Of a stretch of DNA of 55,575 nt, positions 1 to 8,006 are shown in pieces. The notes beneath the pieces are model-generated. The model worked only from the letters and a program-made list of their open reading frames with translations, was not told where the DNA came from and made no database searches. The stretch is from the NCBI GenBank assembly GCA_944326225.1, contig CALVDI010000008.1:1-55575 (forward strand), read 5' to 3'. This DNA is from an uncultured Bacteroidales bacterium. GTDB taxonomy: Bacteria > Bacteroidota > Bacteroidia > Bacteroidales > UBA932. The position numbers and the translations under genes were made by a program. Within the stretch, counting starts at the first letter, position 1, and the number at the start of each line of letters is the position of its first letter.

Positions 1-172
1 CGTCCGCGCAGTACCTGTCCAGCTCCTCAGGGGTGGAGTCGGTGTCGTACTCGTATATGGAGTCTATCCTCAGGTCCCCGCAGCCGCGGGCCTTGCCGTC
101 GCGGATGTTGCGCAGCTGGGCGCACAGGTTGCGTCCCACGAAGCCTCTTGACCCCGTTATCAGTATGTTCAT
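1..172 (-). CDS. capF: CapF/FnlB-like NAD-dependent reductase, N-terminal fragment (cut by window edge)
   Basis: Only the first 57 codons are present; the rest lies beyond the left edge. The N-terminus has a Rossmann nucleotide-binding loop (ILITGSRGFVGRNL) followed by IYEYDTDSTPEELDRYC, a combination typical of the CapF/WbjC/FnlB reductases that act on the product of CapE on the way to UDP-L-FucNAc. CapE itself lies upstream in the same direction, separated only by a two-gene toxin-antitoxin-like pair, which supports the assignment. The ATG at 170-172 is the natural start; no Shine-Dalgarno sequence is visible, as usual for this phylum. The exact sugar specificity cannot be judged from the fragment. 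Confidence 0.75.
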   Translation of the reverse strand, partial: MNILITGSRGFVGRNLCAQLRNIRDGKARGCGDLRIDSIYEYDTDSTPEELDRYCAD

Positions 173-195
173 TTCAAAAAATAGAATAAAGGTTC

Positions 196-606
196 TTAAA
201 GAATGGTACTTAGAAATTCAACCGGAGTCATGACCGGTATGTCCGCTTCCCCGAAGTCCGCTGCGTTCCTGGAAATGATACAGTCTGCGCCTGCCTTTCT
301 TGCCGAGAGGTACTGCACGCAGTCCTCCATGTCTTTCCAGCGCAGTGACACGGCCTCCGTGATTATGGATTCCCCGGCGGCTGCAACGCTCATGTATCTC
401 AGCATGTCCGTCATTGTCGAATACATATCGGCAGGGGACATCGCTTTCCGCAACACGTACGCGAGGTTGACAAACGAGATGTCGGAGGCGACGAGCGACA
501 GCCTTCTCTGTCTGGAGAGCTCCAGCAGCACGAGTGCCGCATCAACCCACGGTTTACGGTTGAGGACAATGTCTATCAGTATATTCGTGTCCAGAAAAAC
601 TCTCAC
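196..606 (-). CDS. PIN-domain protein (VapC-like toxin)
   Basis: A 136-residue single-domain protein. It starts with the PIN signature FLDTNILID (Asp6) and carries further acidic residues in the middle (KDMEDC) and near the end (GADCIISRN), matching the metal-binding set of PIN ribonucleases. Family members usually act as VapC toxins that cut tRNA or rRNA. It overlaps the upstream DUF6364-like gene by 4 nt, the standard antitoxin-toxin layout, so translational coupling is likely. The pair sits between capE and capF, genes normally adjacent in the FucNAc pathway. Toxin activity is inferred from the family and layout. Confidence 0.8.
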   Translation of the reverse strand: MRVFLDTNILIDIVLNRKPWVDAALVLLELSRQRRLSLVASDISFVNLAYVLRKAMSPADMYSTMTDMLRYMSVAAAGESIITEAVSLRWKDMEDCVQYLSARKAGADCIISRNAADFGEADIPVMTPVEFLSTIL

Positions 607-869
607 AGCCCGTACTTCTCAGAAAAATACCCGTCTCTTTCCTCTTCGGGATCCAGGTTGTGTGTGAGGGAGCCAGCATGCCTGGTCAGGGATCTGACCT
701 CATCAGAGACAGGGAAATTGTCTATCTTGTCCCACACGGAGTTGTCGGAGACCCATTTCGAAAGAAAATTCTCCACGACGGAGGACAGGTCCACACCTTT
801 CCTCGAAGCGTAGACCGCCGCCTCTTCGAGCAGCACGCCGTTTATATGCAGTGTATCCTTCGTCGTCAT
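603..869 (-). CDS. DUF6364-like antitoxin
   Basis: An 88-residue protein whose N-terminal half (LHINGVLLEEAAVYASRKG, then LSSVVENFL) resembles the ribbon-helix-helix-like DUF6364 family found in front of PIN toxins. The polar C-terminal half would be the toxin-binding part. The stop overlaps the start of the PIN gene by 4 nt. A purine-rich stretch (AATAGGAGAT) directly precedes the ATG, so this start may have a better ribosome site than most genes here. Antitoxin function and autoregulation are inferred from the pairing. Confidence 0.7.
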   Translation of the reverse strand: MTTKDTLHINGVLLEEAAVYASRKGVDLSSVVENFLSKWVSDNSVWDKIDNFPVSDEVRSLTRHAGSLTHNLDPEEERDGYFSEKYGL

Positions 870-892
870 ATCTCCTATTCTCTTTCCGGAAG

Positions 893-924
893 CGAAGTTA
901 TGAAAAATATTTCACTCCTGCAAT
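893..924 (-). promoter_or_regulatory. Candidate promoter of the DUF6364/PIN pair
   Basis: Read on the minus strand: ATTG, 20 nt, TAACTTCG. This is one mismatch from the Bacteroidota -7 element TAnnTTTG with a near-consensus -33 TTTG at normal spacing. It lies in the 65 nt between the end of capE and the antitoxin start, so the pair could be transcribed independently of the capsule operon. Confidence 0.4.
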
Positions 925-934
925 CCAGGCGCTG

Positions 935-2026
935 CTATTCGGAGCGTATGTCTCGTGCCTTGGCCCTCGGAATCAGTCCGAGGTCCTCCCGGATGAAGCG
1001 CAGGCGCATCAGCTGTTCCTTCATGCCCTCCACGTCAAGGCGGCGGGTATTGTGGCTGTGGTAGTCCTCTATGTGGGAGAGGTCCTCGTTGCCCTCCCTG
1101 AAGTACTTGTCGTAGTTCAGGTCCCTCGTGTCGCACGGTATCCGGAAATAATCGCCCATGTCTATCGCTCTGGCCATCTCCTCGCGCGTCACAAGGGTCT
1201 CGTAGAGCTTCTCGCCATGGCGCGTGCCGATGACCCTAACTTCCGTCTCACCGTACTTGGGGTCAACCTTGGCGTATATCTCCTTCAATGCCCTGGCCAG
1301 GGTGTCGAGGGTGGCCGCCGGGGCCTTCTGTACGAACAGGTCGCCGTTGTGCCCGTGGGTGAATGCGTACACCACGAGGTCCACAGCGTCGTCAAGGGTC
1401 ATCATGAACCGTGTCATGTTCGGATCCGTTATGGTTATCGGCTTGTCCTCCATCATCTGCTCCACCCACAGGGGAATCACCGAGCCCCGGCTGGCCATCA
1501 CGTTGCCGTAGCGCGTGCAGCAGATCGTCGTCGCCGCGCCCTCGCCCAGCTCGCGTCCCTTGGCTATGGCGACCTTCTCCATCAGGGCCTTGGAGATGCC
1601 CATCGCGTTGATCGGATAGGCCGCTTTGTCGGTGGACAGAACCACCACGTTCCTCACACCGTGCTCTATTGCGCTGTCCAGCACATTACCCGTGCCCAGC
1701 ACATTAGTGCGGGTGGCCTCCATCGGGAAGAACTCGCATGAGGGGACCTGTTTGAGCGCGGCTGCAGCGAACACATAGTCCACTCCGCGCATCGCCACGT
1801 CAACAGAACTTTTGTCCCTCACATTGCCGATGTAGAACTTCACCTTGCCGGCCTGCTCCGGGTACTGCGACTGGAGGTGGTGACGCATGTCGTCCTGCTT
1901 CTTCTCGTCGCGGGAGAAGATACGGATCTCGCGGATGTCCGAGTCCAGGAACCTCCTCAGCACGGCGTTCCCGAAACTTCCCGTGCCGCCTGTTATCAAC
2001 AGGACTTTGTCCTTGAATATGCTCAT
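935..2026 (-). CDS. capE: CapE/FnlA-like UDP-GlcNAc 4,6-dehydratase/5-epimerase
   Basis: About 363 residues, an extended SDR enzyme that converts UDP-GlcNAc to a 4-keto-6-deoxy sugar and inverts C5, the first step to UDP-L-FucNAc. Visible are the NAD loop TGGTGSFG (residues 12-19), IFSRDEKKQDDMR, the STDKA active-site segment (Lys134), and Met142-x3-Lys146 in place of the usual Tyr-x3-Lys, which is characteristic of CapE-type enzymes. The C-terminus has GTRHGEKLYE and the EDYHSHNT signature of this subfamily. I chose ATG at 2026, giving an ATGA overlap with the upstream aminotransferase, over a GTG at 2032. A decayed second copy of its 5' end lies at 6563-6746. Confidence 0.9.
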   Translation of the reverse strand: MSIFKDKVLLITGGTGSFGNAVLRRFLDSDIREIRIFSRDEKKQDDMRHHLQSQYPEQAGKVKFYIGNVRDKSSVDVAMRGVDYVFAAAALKQVPSCEFFPMEATRTNVLGTGNVLDSAIEHGVRNVVVLSTDKAAYPINAMGISKALMEKVAIAKGRELGEGAATTICCTRYGNVMASRGSVIPLWVEQMMEDKPITITDPNMTRFMMTLDDAVDLVVYAFTHGHNGDLFVQKAPAATLDTLARALKEIYAKVDPKYGETEVRVIGTRHGEKLYETLVTREEMARAIDMGDYFRIPCDTRDLNYDKYFREGNEDLSHIEDYHSHNTRRLDVEGMKEQLMRLRFIREDLGLIPRAKARDIRSE

Positions 2027-3243
2027 ATACACTGTTTGAAATTATCGATTACATACTGTATGTCCTCATCGCCCAGTCGGGTATGAAGAGGCAGGGTTAC
2101 CTCGTTCTCATATAGATGATAGGCGTTGGGAAAGTCCTTGATGTCGAAGCCGAGGGCCTTGTACGCTGTCATCATCGGAAGCGGCTTGTAATGCACATTG
2201 CAGGCGATGCCCTTTTCTGCCATCCTGACGATAAACTCATTGCGATCCTCAACTCCTTTTCCGCTGAGACGGACCATATACAGATGATGACTGGAACACC
2301 AATCGTCACCGCGATGTGCAGGCAGAATGACATTGCAGTCTTTCAGCCCCTCGCTGTACATGCGGACTAACTCATAACGGCGTTCCAGCATCTGAGGATA
2401 ACGCTCCAACTGGGCCAGTCCGATGGCGGCCATGATATCTGTCATGTTGCATTTGTACCACGGACCGATGATATCGTACTCCCAGGCTCCAAGCTTAGTT
2501 TTAGCCAAAGCATCTTTGTTCTGGCCGTGAAGCGAGTACAGCTGGGCCATCTTGTACAGGTAATCGTCCCACTCCTGACCGTCCTCGCGCGACTTGACCG
2601 GAAGAGCTCTCCAAGTAAGCGCACCGCCTTCGGCAGTAGTCAGGTTCTTTACAGCGTGGAATGAAAATGAGGTGAAATCAGCGATCTCTCCGCACATCTT
2701 TCCGTGCCATGTCGCCCCGAATGCATGTGCGGCGTCAGCGAGCACAATGATACGGCCGAAAGCCTTCTGAAGTTCATTTGAGGGTCTGAACAGATGGCGT
2801 TTGGCTTCGATGACTTCATATATCCTGTCATAATCGGCAATTACGCCTCCGAGATCCACCGGGATGATCACTTTTGTGCGTTCTGTGATGGCGTCTGCCA
2901 GCTTATCATAATCCATCTCCACAGACCCCTTCTGACTGTCTACGAATACCAACTTTGTCCCCACATGCTGCGTGACGGATGCCGTTGCGGTATAGGTATA
3001 CGCCGGAACTATGACCTCATCCTCCGGTCCTACTCCGATAAGACGGAGAGCCATCTCCATGGATGCAGTTGCTGAGTTGAGGCAGACAGTCTGCGAGGTA
3101 TGACAGTAACTGCTTATCCTGCGCTCGAACTCCTTGGTCTTAGGTCCGGTGGTAATCCATCCGGAAAGTATGGCCTCGCTGGCCATAGAGGCCTCTCTCT
3201 CACTCATGTCCGGAGGAGAGAAAGGAATCTTTTTAATACTCAT
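2023..3243 (-). CDS. DegT/DnrJ/EryC1/StrS-family sugar aminotransferase
   Basis: A 406-residue PLP enzyme. It shows the N-terminal WITTGPKTKEFE, the EDEVIVPAYTYTATA segment, DAAHAFGATWHG, and the PLP lysine in SFHAVKNLTTAEGG (Lys199). The family transaminates 4-keto or 3-keto nucleotide sugars. It contains an insertion around residues 145-165. It follows the phosphoglycosyl transferase and GNAT genes, which together resemble a bacillosamine-type set with the upstream PglF-like dehydratase, so a UDP-4-amino-4,6-dideoxy sugar is the best guess for the product. It overlaps capE by 4 nt. A remnant of a second copy of its C-terminus lies at 6743-6835. Confidence 0.9.
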   Translation of the reverse strand: MSIKKIPFSPPDMSEREASMASEAILSGWITTGPKTKEFERRISSYCHTSQTVCLNSATASMEMALRLIGVGPEDEVIVPAYTYTATASVTQHVGTKLVFVDSQKGSVEMDYDKLADAITERTKVIIPVDLGGVIADYDRIYEVIEAKRHLFRPSNELQKAFGRIIVLADAAHAFGATWHGKMCGEIADFTSFSFHAVKNLTTAEGGALTWRALPVKSREDGQEWDDYLYKMAQLYSLHGQNKDALAKTKLGAWEYDIIGPWYKCNMTDIMAAIGLAQLERYPQMLERRYELVRMYSEGLKDCNVILPAHRGDDWCSSHHLYMVRLSGKGVEDRNEFIVRMAEKGIACNVHYKPLPMMTAYKALGFDIKDFPNAYHLYENEVTLPLHTRLGDEDIQYVIDNFKQCI

Positions 3244-3297
3244 AAATATCTGATTATCGTTTAGATTGCTTTCATAAAATATTCAAGTATGAGGCCG

Positions 3298-3888
3298 TTA
3301 ATGTGTGGCTATAGCAAGGAATGTCTTGAAGATAAGTCTAATATCTCCCCAAAAAGAATGATTGCGGACATACTCAAGGTTGATGCGGAGTTTGTCCTGC
3401 ATTATTACATCCCGATAATATTGTTCGGGATCCGATGCTTTTGCGAGGAGCTCGTTCTCGTTGCGGTAACGGATAGACGCCAAGTCTGTGATACCGGGAC
3501 GGACATCCAGAACGTGCATCTGTTCCGGAGTATATAGGTCTACGTATTTACGTACTTCAGGGCGGGGACCGACCAGGCTCATATCTCCCTTGAACACATT
3601 TATTAACTGAGGGAATTCGTCTAGTTTGTATTTACGGATGTAGTAACCGGAACGCGTGACTCTCGGATCACGGCCTCCGACTGTGATGAGTCCTTTCTTA
3701 TCGGACCCGACCCTCATTGAACGGAATTTGTACAGGTAGAAGTCCTTATTGTTGCGTCCGACACGCACTTGCTTGTAGAACACAGGGCCCGGTGAGTCAA
3801 GTTTCACCCATATGGCGACAATTAAAAAAAGCGGACTTAAAATAAGCAGGCCTATTCCGCTTGATATGATATCAAATAATCGTTTCAC
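3298..3888 (-). CDS. PglC-like monotopic phosphoglycosyl transferase
   Basis: A 196-residue initiating sugar-phosphate transferase that moves a phospho-sugar from UDP to undecaprenyl phosphate at the inner membrane. It has the N-terminal re-entrant hydrophobic helix (residues 8-30, ending KLDSPGPVFYKQ), FYLYKFRSMR, the catalytic Asp90-Glu91 in KLDEFPQL, and DMSLVGPRPE. The length matches the minimal catalytic domain (PglC, about 200 aa) rather than the long WcaJ form. It overlaps the upstream GNAT gene by 4 nt. Its neighbours suggest the first sugar is an acetamido-dideoxy sugar, but specificity cannot be read directly. Confidence 0.9.
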   Translation of the reverse strand: MKRLFDIISSGIGLLILSPLFLIVAIWVKLDSPGPVFYKQVRVGRNNKDFYLYKFRSMRVGSDKKGLITVGGRDPRVTRSGYYIRKYKLDEFPQLINVFKGDMSLVGPRPEVRKYVDLYTPEQMHVLDVRPGITDLASIRYRNENELLAKASDPEQYYRDVIMQDKLRINLEYVRNHSFWGDIRLIFKTFLAIATH

Positions 3889-4490
3889 TTTAAATCCTTT
3901 ATAAAACGGTACATTCTTCTTTCCGGGTAAGCGATAAAATCATACAGTACAGTATATCCCATGGATTGGTAAAAAGGCACGGCGGTGTTATTATAATAAT
4001 CTGTCGTTAATGAGAGTCTTTCCACCCCCGTGTTCCTTAAATTGTCTTCAACTGAGCCTAACATCATTTTACCGATACCCTTTCCTTGTCCTGCAGGAAG
4101 TACTCCTATTGAAAACAATTCTGCGTAATTGTCATTAAACTTTCCATTGTCGGATGTTTTTGACAGATTCCTAACCAGTCTCAATAAAGCATGAGGCTTT
4201 GTAAATAAAAGTTTAACACTTATCAATGCAAAAGAAAATAGATTCTCTTTTACCAGACTGGTATTGAATCCTTTACTCACGCTGGTCGCAGCAGCGAACC
4301 CGATAATCTCATTGTCGCTTTTTGCGACCAGTACTACTGCCTTACTGTTTTTAATAAAGCAAGAATAATATAATTCAAGGAAATCCTTACCAAGACTGGA
4401 TAAGAAAAAGTCTTTAAACGCCTGCAAGTGGATATTAACGATAGAGCCGACATCATCTATCGTTGCATTCTGAATATTGACCATAAACAA
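3885..4490 (-). CDS. GNAT-family N-acetyltransferase of the capsule cluster
   Basis: A 201-residue GNAT enzyme. The acetyl-CoA loop is visible as VLPAGQGKGIGKMML, followed by a YNNTAVPFYQSMGY segment typical of the fold's end. It does not share the CG-x4-D-x-FF start or the RTRMM-x-CDLKLWL end of the three toxin-like GNATs further along the locus, so it belongs to a different group. Placed between a glycosyltransferase and the PglC-like gene and close to the aminotransferase, it most plausibly acetylates the amino sugar made by that enzyme. The start could be Met1 or Met3. Confidence 0.75.
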   Translation of the reverse strand: MFMVNIQNATIDDVGSIVNIHLQAFKDFFLSSLGKDFLELYYSCFIKNSKAVVLVAKSDNEIIGFAAATSVSKGFNTSLVKENLFSFALISVKLLFTKPHALLRLVRNLSKTSDNGKFNDNYAELFSIGVLPAGQGKGIGKMMLGSVEDNLRNTGVERLSLTTDYYNNTAVPFYQSMGYTVLYDFIAYPERRMYRFIKDLK

Positions 4491-4491
4491 T

Positions 4492-5733
4492 TTATTTTTT
4501 TACAGCAGTGTCTTTAAGGACCTTTATGTATCTGGAAGTTCCTGCTTCTTTTGTGAGATTCTGCTCTATGAATTTACGACCATTATTCCCATATAATTCG
4601 CATAACTCTTGATGCTGATACAACGTCATTATGTTTTGTGTTAATCCATGTGCGTCATCCGCATCAGAAAAAAGTCCTAATTGATGTTGCTCTATTATCC
4701 TCTGAAGTTCTCCGTCTTTGTCAAAACTGCAGAGGACAGGAGTTTTTGTGGCCAGAATACTCCATGTCTTACTTGGCATAGCACTACCGCCAAGCCCCTT
4801 TTTGCAAGACACTAAGGAAGCATCAGCAAGACTGTAAACCTGAGATACCTTATCAAGCGGTTGTAAAGGATAAAACTTAACATTGTCAAGGTCGTTTTCC
4901 TTTACGAACTTTTCATATTCCTGTTTCAGGCCGCCAGTTCCAAAGATTAAAAATTCAATGCCCTGTTCATTTCTTAAAATATCCGCTGCCTGTAACAGAA
5001 CCTTGACATTCTGCGCATATCCCAAATTCCCGGCATACACAATATGGAACTTATCGCGTCCTATATACAATTCCTCGAATAGGGGATTGTCATCCTTGGC
5101 AACAGGTACGATCAAGTTTTCATCCACCCAATTGTATATGGTCTCTACTTTCTGTGGCAAAACGCCTTTGTTGACAATATTCAGTTTAAAATCTTCTGAC
5201 GGTACGATAATCTTATCAACATTGCGGTAAGTAAAGTCTTCTATTTTCCGTCCTATTTTCCATATTACGCTATTTTTTTTAGCCAATCCTGTTCCGACGA
5301 GAGAGTCCGGGAAAATATCTTGTAGATTGTAAACAACCGGTACGCCTGTAATTTTTTTTACAAGTACAGCCATGGCACCTTGAATAGGAGGAGTACTTGT
5401 GACAAACAACACATCGGCATTCTTATTCCTGCATCCATAATAAAAGTGCTTTATACAAGCAATAAGATAACGTAGTGCTCTCAATACCGGACTCTTGCCT
5501 TCACGGTACAACGCAAACCTGTGAACAGTGGTTTTCCCATTATACAGAGTCTCAGACTTATGGCGTTTTCTATACTGCTTGCGTACTTCATCGCTGACAC
5601 CACGGGTTGGGGAAGGTGTATATATAACAGTGTCAAAGCCATAATTGGCAAATGCCTCATAATAATCACTCACCAAACGGGAACTGGCATATTGCTCGGG
5701 AGCAAAATATGATTCAAGAGTTAAAACTTTCAT
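4492..5733 (-). CDS. GT4 glycosyltransferase, WbuB-like
   Basis: A 413-residue two-domain GT-B enzyme of family GT4. It shows an N-terminal ESYFAPEQYASSRL, a central LQDIFPDSLVGTG, the C-domain entry IVYAGNLGYAQNV, and a C-terminal nucleotide-binding region. The N-terminus and the LQDIFPDS segment resemble WbuB-type enzymes that transfer L-FucNAc, which would fit the CapE/CapF precursor pathway nearby, but that acceptor/donor link is inference. One nucleotide separates it from the GNAT gene downstream. Base composition is AT-rich compared with capE, like the rest of the serotype block. Confidence 0.85.
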   Translation of the reverse strand: MKVLTLESYFAPEQYASSRLVSDYYEAFANYGFDTVIYTPSPTRGVSDEVRKQYRKRHKSETLYNGKTTVHRFALYREGKSPVLRALRYLIACIKHFYYGCRNKNADVLFVTSTPPIQGAMAVLVKKITGVPVVYNLQDIFPDSLVGTGLAKKNSVIWKIGRKIEDFTYRNVDKIIVPSEDFKLNIVNKGVLPQKVETIYNWVDENLIVPVAKDDNPLFEELYIGRDKFHIVYAGNLGYAQNVKVLLQAADILRNEQGIEFLIFGTGGLKQEYEKFVKENDLDNVKFYPLQPLDKVSQVYSLADASLVSCKKGLGGSAMPSKTWSILATKTPVLCSFDKDGELQRIIEQHQLGLFSDADDAHGLTQNIMTLYQHQELCELYGNNGRKFIEQNLTKEAGTSRYIKVLKDTAVKK

Positions 5734-5760
5734 TCTGCATTATAATGATTTTAGACAACA

Positions 5761-5835
5761 TTATTGAACATCTTTCAAAAACTCTTCTTTGAATGTTCCG
5801 TCTGCATTGATTGTATTATTTATGTTATTATAGTT
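5761..5835 (-). other. Intergenic gap with a possible coding relic
   Basis: The 104-nt gap between two glycosyltransferase genes contains an open stretch of about 24 codons without a start, ending NADGTFKEEFLKDVQ-stop, which reads like the tail of a protein rather than random sequence. It abuts the broken gene at 5838-6746 in a different frame. I see no promoter. It may be the 3' remnant of a deleted gene, but so short a stretch could also arise by chance. Confidence 0.25.
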
Positions 5836-5837
5836 GT

Positions 5838-6746
5838 TTAATCATATTTGATGAAATTATCTAAAGTTTTATAGAATTTCATTTCATCAGATCTTACAAT
5901 TTGAAGAAATTCGGCACATCCATTTTCATATTGGATTTTGTCAAAATGAATCCAATAGTCTTTTATTTTTTCCGCTATATTGTCATTTTCATCTATTATT
6001 ACTCCCAGATTATATTGTTTCACAAAATCAGCTTGTGTGCATTTACTATTTACAATCATCGGCTTACCATGAGTAACAGATAAATAGAATCTGTTGCTCA
6101 TTAAATAATCACTTATCATGTTATGAGAGAGCAATATATTTATCATGTCTACCTTAGAAACGATTGAACTTTCGTCTTCTTTTTTATACTCTCCTGTGAC
6201 AAGAACATTATTTAATTTATGAATGTTTACATATTCCTGTATTATAGATGTGGCACTACCTTTTCCTGAAAATTGTAATAGAAATTGATTATTATTGCCA
6301 AGAAAATTTATTAGTGCAATATTTGAATTTGCATCCCTCAATGCTCCTATTGTGAGTATTATTATCTTATTGTTGAGGCCTGCTTTATAGCCCTCGCCAA
6401 CAAAAATATCTGAGGCTGTATTATGAGATATAATGTATTCATTTTCTGCCGGCAGCCAATGTTTAAATCATGGAGAGGATATAACATTGACATAAGACAT
6501 TGATAAAAGTCTTTTAAGTTTTTTATTGATAAACCTCAGCCGCAATAATGAAGAATAGTCACCTTTCCCGACCTGCTCCGGGTACTGCGCCTGGAGGCCG
6601 TGGCGCATGTCGTCCTGCTTCTTCTCGTCGCGCGAGAAGATGCGGATCTCCCGGATGTCCGAGGCCAGGAACCTCCTCAGCACGGCGTTCCCGAAACTGC
6701 CCGTGCCGCCTGTTATCAACAGGACTTTCTCCGTGAATATACTCAT
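5838..6746 (-). pseudogene. Chimeric pseudogene: capE 5' end fused in frame to a truncated GT4 glycosyltransferase
   Basis: The first about 60 codons (6563-6746) are a near-duplicate of the start of capE (TGGTGSFGNAVLRRFL, IFSRDEKKQDDMR). At about 6561 the frame passes without a shift into the middle of a GT4 glycosyltransferase lacking its N-terminal half. A single in-frame TGA at 6468-6470 interrupts the glycosyltransferase where related enzymes usually have Gly (VISSP-stop-FKHWLP). The frame then runs open to 5838 through IIISHNT-like and TIGALRDANSN segments. The whole 303-codon unit is therefore a fusion plus one nonsense mutation. It should yield no working dehydratase; the C-terminal part lacks the donor-site E-x7-E region in recognisable form. 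Confidence 0.8.
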
Positions 6747-6835
6747 ATACTCTGTTTGAAATTTTCAATCACATACTCTATGTCCTCATCGCTTAACCTG
6801 GTATGGAGTTTTATCGTTAGAGGATCTTGCAGCAT
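6743..6835 (-). pseudogene. C-terminal relic of a second DegT aminotransferase
   Basis: The last about 24 codons of this 30-codon fragment, ending LHTRLSDEDIEYVIENFKQS-I-stop, match the end of the intact aminotransferase at 2023-3243 (LHTRLGDEDIQYVIDNFKQ). Its stop overlaps the chimeric capE start by the same ATGA as in the intact pair. Homology fades at about 6808. Together with the pseudogene that follows, it preserves a second copy of the aminotransferase-capE junction, at a constant offset of 4720 nt from the intact one. Confidence 0.75.
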
Positions 6836-6894
6836 TCACTAAGTAGAGTTTTGTGTTTCTCTGTACTAATAGTTGATATTTGCTCATTTTGTTT

Positions 6895-7995
6895 TTAAAG
6901 ACTCTTCCAGGCATGTACTATCATATCCCAAACGATTGGCATGGAATATCTTTCAAAAACACGCCTTCGGGCATTCTCCCGACATTGGTTTTTCAGATTC
7001 TCATCACCGAGCATTGCCTTTATTGCAGATTCTAATGCTTCAGTATTCTTAGGATCAATCAAAATACCGTACTTGCCTCTATCGTCCTCTTTCAACATTT
7101 CCGGAATTGCCCCTACTTTGGTCGTCACTATAGCGCATCCGCAAGCCATGCTTTCTAGAATCACATTCGGGAAACCTTCTGTATATGTCGGAAGTACAAA
7201 TAAATCGCATCTTTGCATCTGGTCCAAAACCTGTTCATAAGGCAATTCTCCTGTTTGTTCAAGCCAAGAATCATCACCCTTGCAGTTTATGGCTTTTTGT
7301 CGCAACAGGCTTTTCATATCGTCAGCAGCGTGACCGATTATTTTCAGCTTTACATTCTCAATATGGCCGCAAGCATCCACCAACTCTTCAACGCCCTTTG
7401 TCTTAATTACATGACCGACAAACAGTATTGTACCGGGAATCCTATCTTTGTCAGGGTGCTTCCTGATATAATCCGTAACCGCAGGAGAAAGAGGATTCGG
7501 GACAAGATGAATATTGCTGTATCCGCAATCTGTTAATGTCTTATGTGAACTCTCAGTCATCACGATGACGGAATCTGACATAGAAATGACTTTCTTCATC
7601 AGTTTCCATTCCCAATTGTTCTGCTTTTGAAGTTCCGGTATGCGGCCGAAATGAAAATGGACAACAGTCTTTGCCCCATATTTATGAGCTATTCGTATCA
7701 TCAACAAGTCTTTAATGAGACTCAGAGACGCACTGGTGGATATATGAGCGATATCGTAACTATCTCTCCTCAGCACATTTCTATAATTGCGGATGGTGTG
7801 GCTGTAATCTTTAAATGCTGAAATAATCCGTGTAATGGGTTTATCGGCCTTAACTACGTAATTGCGTCCGATAGAACATTTATCAATAACTATTCCGGTA
7901 TCACTGATTCCTTGATAATAGTTGTATATGTGCTCGGCCCACCGCATAATACCACCGGTGATTCCGTCAAACGGAGCCACAAAGAGTACTTTCAT
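6895..7995 (-). CDS. GT4 glycosyltransferase
   Basis: A 366-residue GT-B enzyme. It begins VLFVAPFDGITGGIMRWAEH, which supplies the Gly-rich acceptor loop, enters the second domain at TILFVGHVIKTKGVEELVDA, and has the donor-binding E-x7-E motif in YTEGFPNVILESMACGCAIV. The family retains donor configuration while adding sugars to a lipid-linked repeat unit on the cytoplasmic face. The donor cannot be assigned from sequence alone. It lies directly downstream of the acyltransferase gene (11 nt gap) and upstream of the decayed region. Confidence 0.88.
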   Translation of the reverse strand: MKVLFVAPFDGITGGIMRWAEHIYNYYQGISDTGIVIDKCSIGRNYVVKADKPITRIISAFKDYSHTIRNYRNVLRRDSYDIAHISTSASLSLIKDLLMIRIAHKYGAKTVVHFHFGRIPELQKQNNWEWKLMKKVISMSDSVIVMTESSHKTLTDCGYSNIHLVPNPLSPAVTDYIRKHPDKDRIPGTILFVGHVIKTKGVEELVDACGHIENVKLKIIGHAADDMKSLLRQKAINCKGDDSWLEQTGELPYEQVLDQMQRCDLFVLPTYTEGFPNVILESMACGCAIVTTKVGAIPEMLKEDDRGKYGILIDPKNTEALESAIKAMLGDENLKNQCRENARRRVFERYSMPIVWDMIVHAWKSL

Positions 7996-8006
7996 AAGTG
8001 ATATTT

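Noticed and set aside
3885-4490. The GNAT at the end of the locus as a fourth toxin-like module
   Set aside because: It lacks the shared start and tail motifs, has no small partner gene and no module-type promoter; it fits an amino-sugar acetyltransferase.
6468-6470. In-frame TGA in the chimeric gene as a recoded or selenocysteine codon
   Set aside because: No recoding hairpin is evident, the residue is normally Gly in this family, and the gene is already truncated and fused; a nonsense mutation is simpler.
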